Source: Chloroflexota bacterium
Lineage (GTDB): Bacteria; Chloroflexota; Ktedonobacteria; Ktedonobacterales; Ktedonobacteraceae
Direction of reading: 5' to 3'
NCBI GenBank assembly: GCA_005879655.1
Contig: VBJK01000127.1
Location: 1 to 12,401 of the forward strand
DNA: 12,401 bases
The translations under genes were made by a program, and so were the position numbers. Each line of letters starts with the position of its first letter. Within the stretch, counting starts at the first letter, position 1. Positions 5,530 to 10,661 of this stretch are shown here, one piece after another. The notes beneath the pieces were generated by a model, which was given only the letters and a program-made list of their open reading frames with translations, had not been told where the DNA came from and did not search any database.

Positions 5530-7233
5530 TTACTCGGCAGCAAGTATATAGGCATAATAGCGTTGGCCGCCGTCAATAATCTCGATCTCTAGCTGAGAAT
5601 AATGCTCTTTGATGCGCTTGCTCGTCTCCTCAGCTTCCTCAGCTGTAACATCTGCGCCATAGTAGAGCGTAAGAAGCTCATAGTTGCCAATATTCATGCG
5701 TTGGAGCGTATCCTGTAAGACAGCCTGCATGTCTCGCCCGGCCACTGAGAGATGGCCGTTGATGACACCAATGTAATCCCCCTCGCGTACCTGTACATTC
5801 CCCAACTGGACCGAACGTACGGCGGTGGTGATTTCGGCAGTCTGTACGTTTTTGAGCGCCTCAGTCATGACGTGGCAATTGGTTGCGAAATCCGCTGCGA
5901 AGTTGAATGCGACCAGCGCTGTAATGCCCTGGGGGAGCGTCTTGCTGGGCACAATGTAGACTTCTTTCTGCGTCAGGCCGACTACTTGCTGCGCGCTCAG
6001 CACGACGTTGCTGTTATTGGGCAGAATGATGACCTTGTCCGATAGTACGGCTTCGACTGCGGCCAGCAGCTCTTCGATACTGGGGTTCATCGTCTGTCCA
6101 CCTGAGACGATGGAGGTGATGCCCAGCCCCTCAAAGACCTTCTCGATGCCAGCACCTGAGACGACGGCCACGGTGGCGATAGCAACCTTCTCAACAGGGG
6201 CTTGCTGCTCTGCGGTGGCGTGTTCAGCGGCGCTCTCGGCGGCATAGGTGAGGCTCTGCTCTTGCAGATTTTCGATATTGATATCGGTCAAACTTCCCAG
6301 GCCAACGCCGTAGTCAAGGATCTTGCCTGGTGTAGGGGTGTGCGTATGGACTTTGAGCAGCTGCTCATCGCCCGCCACAACGGTGGAGACGCCTCCCATA
6401 TCGATAATGGTTTGCCGGATGCGCTCGACATCGAGGTTCTTGCCGCGCAACAGGAACACGACTTCATAGCCAAACTCTTCCTCAACGGTGACACGTCCCT
6501 TCTTCACGTGCTCTGTCGTCTGAGTTGTGATGGTCGTCGTGGTCGCACTGCTGGGTGTGGCATTTGCCACCGTGGCCTCACCGCGAATATAGCGCAAAAT
6601 ACCTTCTAAAAAGGTGCAAAATCCTTGCCCACCGGCATCCACTACGCCTGCCTGCTTCAGTGTAGGGAGCAACTCTGGTGTGCGAGCGACGGATTGGCGG
6701 GCGGTGAGTACGATCTCTTGTACTTGAGCAACCAGATCATCGCCCCGCTCAGCACTACGTGTTGCAGCCTCCGCCGTTTCGCGTACGACTGTCAGGATGG
6801 TACCTTCGACAGGCTTAATCACGGCACGATAAGCCAGACGGGAAGCTTCCTGAAATGCTTTGGCGAGATCGGCGGATGTGAATGTTGGCTTTTTATCTAG
6901 CCCCTGTGATAGCCCGCGTAGTGTTTGCGAGAGGATGACACCAGAATTGCCCCGTGCCCCTAAGAGGGCGTCATGAGCGACACGAGCTGCGATTACCCCT
7001 GCTGAGGTTTCATTACTGTTCACAATATTACGTACAGCAGACTTCATTGTCGCGGACATATTTGAGCCAGTATCACCATCAGGTACAGGGAAAACATTGA
7101 GCGCATTGATGGTTTCGCGGTGCTCTTCTAGCCATGCAGCACCTGCGAGGATGGCCTTCTTCAAGTCCTGACCATCAAAGACACTGATCTTTCTTACTCG
7201 TTGTCGAGATGTGCGCGATGATGTTTCCTGCAT
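5530..7233 (-). CDS. fakA: FakA/YloV-like fatty acid kinase (DAK domain protein)
   Basis: This 567-residue protein carries an N-terminal DhaL/DAK-type ATP-binding domain (about 18-215). It has NVFPVPDGDTGSNM (46-59), whose aspartates bind Mg-ATP in the family, GARGNSGVILSQ (92-103) and VVDAGGQGF (197-205). A Thr/Ser-rich linker (about 223-241) leads to a middle domain with EFGYEVVFLL (253-262) and HTHTP (296-300), then a C-terminal DegV-like domain (about 350-567) ending with a YYAYILAAE tail. FakA phosphorylates FakB-bound fatty acids. Its neighbours are an Asp23 protein 24 nt upstream and a DegV/FakB protein 81 nt downstream, so a small co-directional operon is likely. The Shine-Dalgarno site is weak (AAAGG, about 13 nt before the ATG). 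The length and motifs match YloV. Confidence 0.93.
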   Translation of the reverse strand: MQETSSRTSRQRVRKISVFDGQDLKKAILAGAAWLEEHRETINALNVFPVPDGDTGSNMSATMKSAVRNIVNSNETSAGVIAARVAHDALLGARGNSGVILSQTLRGLSQGLDKKPTFTSADLAKAFQEASRLAYRAVIKPVEGTILTVVRETAEAATRSAERGDDLVAQVQEIVLTARQSVARTPELLPTLKQAGVVDAGGQGFCTFLEGILRYIRGEATVANATPSSATTTTITTQTTEHVKKGRVTVEEEFGYEVVFLLRGKNLDVERIRQTIIDMGGVSTVVAGDEQLLKVHTHTPTPGKILDYGVGLGSLTDINIENLQEQSLTYAAESAAEHATAEQQAPVEKVAIATVAVVSGAGIEKVFEGLGITSIVSGGQTMNPSIEELLAAVEAVLSDKVIILPNNSNVVLSAQQVVGLTQKEVYIVPSKTLPQGITALVAFNFAADFATNCHVMTEALKNVQTAEITTAVRSVQLGNVQVREGDYIGVINGHLSVAGRDMQAVLQDTLQRMNIGNYELLTLYYGADVTAEEAEETSKRIKEHYSQLEIEIIDGGQRYYAYILAAE

Positions 7234-7257
7234 GTTGGCTTAACTACCTTTTATCCT

Positions 7258-7662
7258 TTAATTTTCGTCTTGTGCTCCTGGCCCATTCAATAGCCCCTGT
7301 ACATTGACATTCACCTGGGCAACTGGAATGCCAAGCATCTTCTCCGTCGTGAATTTGACGGTCCTCATTATATTATGCGCAATCTCAGAGATACGAAGTC
7401 CATATTCCAATACAACATAGATATCAATGATCAACTGGTCATTGATCCTATGGATGCGTACTCCCTGTCTGCTCCGTTGCGGTGGGAGCAGGATAGCCTG
7501 TCCATTGTGAAGACGAGGAGAGGCAATGCCTAGCACTCCATAACACGAGGTCGCAGCCTGGACCGCAATGGAGTGGATGGCATTTGGTAGAACTTCGATC
7601 CTCCCACGTGGATGGAAGTCGTCATGGTGCGGTTGCATAGCAGGTGCTTTCGGCATACGCAA
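7258..7662 (-). CDS. Asp23/Gls24 family protein (YloU-like)
   Basis: Family hallmarks are GRIEVLPNAIHSIAVQAATS (about 20-39) with the following YGVLGI, and the downstream block INDQLIIDIYVVLEYGLRIS (about 73-92) followed by QVNVNVQGL near the end. Asp23 proteins are small alpha/beta proteins often tied to envelope or alkaline stress, and YloU is genetically linked to the FakA homologue YloV in Firmicutes. The start is uncertain: a TTG at 7662 has AGAGAG about 8 nt upstream, while an in-frame ATG at 7656 has poorer spacing and another ATG at 7638 lies just before the conserved region. The gene is 24 nt upstream of fakA and divergent from rpmB, probably leading the operon. Confidence 0.88.
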   Translation of the reverse strand: MRMPKAPAMQPHHDDFHPRGRIEVLPNAIHSIAVQAATSCYGVLGIASPRLHNGQAILLPPQRSRQGVRIHRINDQLIIDIYVVLEYGLRISEIAHNIMRTVKFTTEKMLGIPVAQVNVNVQGLLNGPGAQDEN

Positions 7663-7675
7663 ATGTCTTTCTCTC

Positions 7676-7704
7676 TTGCCAAATTAACCCGAATGGGTTA
7701 TACT
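7676..7704 (+). promoter_or_regulatory. rpmB promoter overlapping a palindrome
   Basis: TTGCCA (7676-7681) and TATACT (7699-7704) are separated by 17 bp. The spacer and first bases of the -10 hold the palindrome TAACCCGAATGGGTTA (7685-7700). On the other strand, TATAAC (7702-7697) overlaps the same site as a possible -10 for the Asp23 operon, but its -35 is poor. A protein bound to the palindrome could control both directions; no regulator is identified. Confidence 0.5.
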
Positions 7705-7802
7705 CGCAGAACGTGTTAGGTTTACCTGATCGGCGCACAAATTTTACTGAAGCAGTATACCAGAGGCCCCGATGAGAATCAAGTAAGGAAGGATATATAG
7801 AA

Positions 7803-8000
7803 ATGGCCGCAGGTCGTTGTGACGTTTGTGAACGCAAGCCAATGTATGGAAATAACGTGCCTTTCTCGCAGCACCGCACACGCCGTCGCTTCGTGCTTAA
7901 CGTGCAGCGTCGTCGGATCGAAGTAGACGGGAAGCCGAAGACCGTCAACATTTGTATGCGCTGCTTGCGCACGATGAGCAAATTGCCCAAGGTGCGATAA
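7803..8000 (+). CDS. rpmB: 50S ribosomal protein L28
   Basis: This 65-residue protein is of normal length for L28. It opens with MAAGRCDVCERKPMYGNNV, has the basic core SQHRTRRRFVLNVQ, and ends with ICMRCLRTMSK. Two Cys pairs (C6/C9 and C51/C54) form the zinc ribbon of the Zn-binding L28 type. It is part of the large subunit. The ATG follows AAGGAAGGA at about 10 nt, and a leader of about 90 nt runs from the promoter at 7676-7704. Divergence from an Asp23-FakA operon repeats the arrangement known around B. subtilis rpmB. A long perfect hairpin follows the stop after 11 nt. Confidence 0.97.
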   Translation: MAAGRCDVCERKPMYGNNVPFSQHRTRRRFVLNVQRRRIEVDGKPKTVNICMRCLRTMSKLPKVR

Positions 8001-8011
8001 TTGTTTTCATC

Positions 8012-8080
8012 AGCATTAAGAGAAGATAGATGGGAAAAGTGAGTCAGGCTCACTTTTCCCATCTATCTTCTCTTAATGCT
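8012..8080. terminator. Bidirectional 32-bp perfect hairpin between rpmB and rlmN
   Basis: The arms 8012-8043 and 8049-8080 are exact reverse complements over 32 bp, with a 5-nt loop (TCAGG). It lies 11 nt after the rpmB stop and 6 nt after the rlmN stop, so both convergent transcripts end in it. The stem is far longer than a usual intrinsic terminator, and neither side has a clean U run, although the plus-strand side is T-rich after it. Confidence 0.8.
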
Positions 8081-8086
8081 GTTTGC

Positions 8087-9214
8087 TTATTTCTTTGCAA
8101 AGCGTGTGCGTAGCTGTCCGCAAGCGGCGGCGATGTCATCACCCCGTTCAGCACGAACGCTGTTACTGACGCCGCGCTCGAAGAGGATGTTGCGGAAGGC
8201 ACGGATGACATCTGGAGCTGGTGGACGGTAGTCGGCAGCTGTGGCATTGACGGGGATGCAATTGACATGAGCGAACTGCTTGAGGGGTGCCAGCAGTTGC
8301 GCGAGTTGCTGGGCGTGCGTTGGCGTATCGTTAATGCCCGCGAGCAGGACGTATTCAAATGTCACCTGTCGTTTGGTGGCGGCAATATAGTCCTTACAGG
8401 CTGCAAGCAGTTCTTGCAGTGGGTATTTGCGATTGATGGGCATGGTTTGGCTACGCAATTCGTCGCTTGGCGCGTGCAAGGAGATGGCAAGATTCACTTG
8501 TAGCGCTTCCTGGCTCAACTTACGGATGGCGGGCACGAGTCCTACCGTTGAGACGGTCATATGCCTGGCACCAAGCTGAAAGCCTGCGGGACTATTGAGA
8601 ATGCGCAACGCTTGCAAGACATTATCATAGTTGTGGAGCGGCTCGCCCATGCCCATCAGTACGATATTGGTAATGTGGTCGATAGGCTTGCTGCCAGGGA
8701 GTCCTGCTGCATGCCAGGGAGTCGCACGGAGTTCGCGGGCAAAGTAGAGTACCTGAGCCACGATCTCACCTGCGCTCAAGTGGCGATCGAAGCCCATCTG
8801 GCCGGTAGCACAAAAGGTACAGCCAAAGGCACAACCGGCTTGGCTGGAGACGCATACGGTCGCTCGTGCACTACTCTCGCCTAATGGCGGGTAGAGCATT
8901 AAGACGGACTCGACGAGTTTGCCATCGGCTAATTCCAGTAGCAGTTTGCGTGTACGGTCGTCCTTTGAGTGTTGTTCGCTCCGCACAACCATTGGTCCGA
9001 TGCACGCCTCTTCTGCCAGACGCTGGCGTAGCGCCTGTGGCAGATCGCTCATCGACGCGAAATCGGTGACGAGATGCTGATAGAGCCAGCTATAGATCTG
9101 TTTTGCACGGAACGACGGTTCACCATGGTCGGTGATCCACTGCTGCAACTGTGGCAGAGTTAATGCTAAAAGATCTGTCTTCTTATGGATATGAGATTGC
9201 GATGTGATAGACAT
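8087..9214 (-). CDS. rlmN: Dual-specificity 23S rRNA/tRNA A2503/A37 methyltransferase RlmN
   Basis: RlmN is a radical SAM enzyme that methylates C2 of adenosine 2503 in 23S rRNA and A37 in some tRNAs. From the ATG at 9214 the protein is 375 residues. It shows the cluster-binding CxxxCxxC (C128, C132, C135 in CAFGCTFC), the conserved VCVSSQAGC just before it, LMGMGEPLHNYDNV (about 186-199), and near the C-terminus RGDDIAAACGQL, whose cysteine (about 365) matches the methyl-carrying cysteine of the family. I reject the longer GTG start at 9238, because it lies within the promoter spacer. The promoter's TATAAT is only 6 bp before the ATG, indicating a leaderless mRNA. The gene is complete and shows no anomalies. 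Confidence 0.97.
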   Translation of the reverse strand: MSITSQSHIHKKTDLLALTLPQLQQWITDHGEPSFRAKQIYSWLYQHLVTDFASMSDLPQALRQRLAEEACIGPMVVRSEQHSKDDRTRKLLLELADGKLVESVLMLYPPLGESSARATVCVSSQAGCAFGCTFCATGQMGFDRHLSAGEIVAQVLYFARELRATPWHAAGLPGSKPIDHITNIVLMGMGEPLHNYDNVLQALRILNSPAGFQLGARHMTVSTVGLVPAIRKLSQEALQVNLAISLHAPSDELRSQTMPINRKYPLQELLAACKDYIAATKRQVTFEYVLLAGINDTPTHAQQLAQLLAPLKQFAHVNCIPVNATAADYRPPAPDVIRAFRNILFERGVSNSVRAERGDDIAAACGQLRTRFAKK

Positions 9215-9220
9215 GGGTGC

Positions 9221-9249
9221 ATTATAGCACGCTGGCACCTGATGGTAAA
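9221..9249 (-). promoter_or_regulatory. rlmN promoter giving a leaderless mRNA
   Basis: On the minus strand, TTTACC (9249-9244) and TATAAT (9226-9221) are 17 bp apart, and a TGC extension precedes the -10. With a start about 7 nt after the -10, the transcript begins at or next to the A of the ATG at 9214. Confidence 0.65.
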
Positions 9250-9358
9250 ATAAAGATTACCTCCATTGGTGAGTTAGGGATGTGGATAGTGAGGAATGCA
9301 AAACTTTCGACTTGACTACTTAACGCTATTACTGCTACAAACCTATCAACTGCTACTC

Positions 9359-9387
9359 TTGTTTAGATCGCTCTAAAATGTTATGAT
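9359..9387 (+). promoter_or_regulatory. Promoter of the Rpn-like nuclease gene
   Basis: TTGTTT (9359-9364) and TATGAT (9382-9387) are 17 bp apart, about 33 bp before the ATG at 9420. It is the only promoter-like pair I see in the 9239-9419 spacer. Confidence 0.45.
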
Positions 9388-9419
9388 GACAAAAAATAGC
9401 ATGGGAGGGCATCGATTTT

Positions 9420-9545
9420 ATGACCAAAGCTCATAAAAAGAAGGCGAAATTTGTGTATAAGGATCAAGTAGAGGAGATACATGCAAAAGCAGAGACTGAA
9501 CCAACACAACAATATGATGCAAGCTTAAAAGATCTCATAGAATAG
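9420..9545 (+). pseudogene. N-terminal part of the Rpn-like nuclease gene, ended by an amber codon
   Basis: GGGAGGG stands 10 nt before an ATG at 9420. The frame codes 41 residues, ending with YDASLKDLIE, then meets TAG at 9543-9545. The same frame continues without further stops as QAADILPLLLPGA and on into the nuclease gene at 9606. D-x-S-L-K-D-L-I/L is the usual beginning of this nuclease family, so this is the true N-terminus separated by one nonsense codon. The options are a recent point mutation, a sequencing error, or readthrough of UAG. The good Shine-Dalgarno site suggests the decay is recent. Confidence 0.7.
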
Positions 9546-9605
9546 CAAGCTGCTGACATCCTACCCCTTTTACTACCGGGAGCGGTCTATGAGGGCACGC
9601 TGAAT

Positions 9606-10400
9606 GTGGAGATGATACGGCCCGCTGTTCGCGCTGATAAAGTCTTTCTCATCAAATACAAAGGTGATCTGCACATCCTACATCTCGAATTTGAGACGGG
9701 TGCTGACAACAAGATGGATGCCAGAATGTTGGCGTATAATAGTATACTGTTCCATCAGTACAGTGTGCCCGTCATCTCTATTCTCATCTATCCATTTAAG
9801 ACGACTATGGTGACAGCGCCGTTGATCATTAAGAATAAGGATGGAGTACTCACTCATTTTAATTTTCAGGTGTTACCGTTATTTACGTTAAAAGCCGAGC
9901 AATATGTTCGTGCTCATGCTACTTGCATCTACCCATTGCTACCGACCATGCAAGGGGTGAACCATCAGCTCATCCAGCAAGTCATGGAGGAGCTAGCCGA
10001 GTTATATCGTGAGGATGAAGTCACTTTAGCGAAACAATATGCTTGGATGAAACTTCTGTTAGAGCGAACCACTATGGTGCCGCTTGATGAGAAATTGAAG
10101 ATAATGGAGGCTTTGAATATGTTTGACAAGCTCTGGAATGAAAGCCCTATGGTCCAAAAGATGAAAGAAGAGAGTGAAGCCAGAGGCGAAGCCAGAGGCA
10201 AAGCTGAAGGTGAATTAGCAGGATTACAGAGAACACTCGTCAATATTGTCAAGATACGCTTCCCCAGTCTGGTTGACTTGGCACAGCGTAAAGCAGCTCA
10301 AATGAACAACACTGGCGCGATCGACCTGCTGATCGAGCAGATTGTTGCTGCTAATGATGAGAGTATCGCACGCTGGTTGCTCTCCCTAAATGCTGCTTAA
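9606..10400 (+). CDS. Rpn/PD-(D/E)XK nuclease-family putative transposase, main body
   Basis: The frame downstream of the amber codon is intact for 264 residues from a GTG at 9606, which has GAGGG about 10 nt upstream and could serve for reinitiation. D11 and E28/E30 (in HILHLEFETG) are the likely catalytic acids of the PD-(D/E)XK core; family members usually have E-x-Q here, and this one has E-F-E. MLAYNSILFHQYSVPVISIL (41-60) is the conserved helix and strand after the core. EARGEARGKAEGE (191-203) is the characteristic repetitive linker before a helical C-terminal domain. The Rpn family promotes RecA-independent recombination and is often multicopy and mobile. Loss of the first ~60 residues removes part of the fold, so activity is doubtful unless the amber codon is bypassed. 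A hairpin follows the stop. Confidence 0.75.
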   Translation: MEMIRPAVRADKVFLIKYKGDLHILHLEFETGADNKMDARMLAYNSILFHQYSVPVISILIYPFKTTMVTAPLIIKNKDGVLTHFNFQVLPLFTLKAEQYVRAHATCIYPLLPTMQGVNHQLIQQVMEELAELYREDEVTLAKQYAWMKLLLERTTMVPLDEKLKIMEALNMFDKLWNESPMVQKMKEESEARGEARGKAEGELAGLQRTLVNIVKIRFPSLVDLAQRKAAQMNNTGAIDLLIEQIVAANDESIARWLLSLNAA

Positions 10401-10406
10401 CCAGTT

Positions 10407-10456
10407 GGATTCTGCATCCTTGCCAAATTCCCCCCCCTCACAAGGATGCAGAATCC
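10407..10456 (+). terminator. 16-bp perfect hairpin after the nuclease gene
   Basis: The arms 10407-10422 and 10441-10456 are exact reverse complements (GGATTCTGCATCCTTG and its complement), with an 18-nt loop containing a run of eight C. It begins 6 nt after the TAA. No U-tract follows, as with the other two long hairpins of this window. Confidence 0.65.
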
Positions 10457-10470
10457 CTAATTATTGAATA

Positions 10471-10499
10471 TTGGCAATCTATAAATCTTGTGCTAGAAT
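10471..10499 (+). promoter_or_regulatory. Promoter of the kinase-TIR-STAND gene
   Basis: TTGGCA (10471-10476) and TAGAAT (10494-10499) have 17-bp spacing, with a TGC extended -10. It predicts a leader of about 156 nt before the ATG at 10662. The leader holds a 10-codon frame at 10539 with no ribosome binding site, and a 19-codon frame at 10606 (MLHQALSCRATVLQKRAKL) whose TGA overlaps the kinase ATG. Confidence 0.6.
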
Positions 10500-10661
10500 A
10501 GCAGGCCCCTCCAATATCTCAGCCCCAATTTGTGAATCATGGACGTTTATATGTGGAGAGTTATTTATTAACATCATTGCATGTCCCGGACTTAAGAAGC
10601 ATCCCATGCTCCATCAGGCGCTCTCATGCAGAGCCACCGTTCTTCAGAAGCGAGCGAAGCT

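Noticed and set aside
6008..6609. Plus-strand frames of 79 and 135 codons opposite fakA
   Set aside because: They are antisense to the conserved HTHTP region and linker of fakA; low-complexity shadow sequence.
7622..8062. 146-codon minus-strand frame across rpmB
   Set aside because: It is antisense to L28 and begins within the hairpin stem; no family-like sequence.
8267..9069. Several plus-strand frames opposite rlmN
   Set aside because: All are complementary to well-conserved RlmN coding sequence.
9215..9238. N-terminal extension of RlmN from a GTG at 9238
   Set aside because: It lies inside the promoter (between -35 and -10 and over the -10), and the residues are not family-like.
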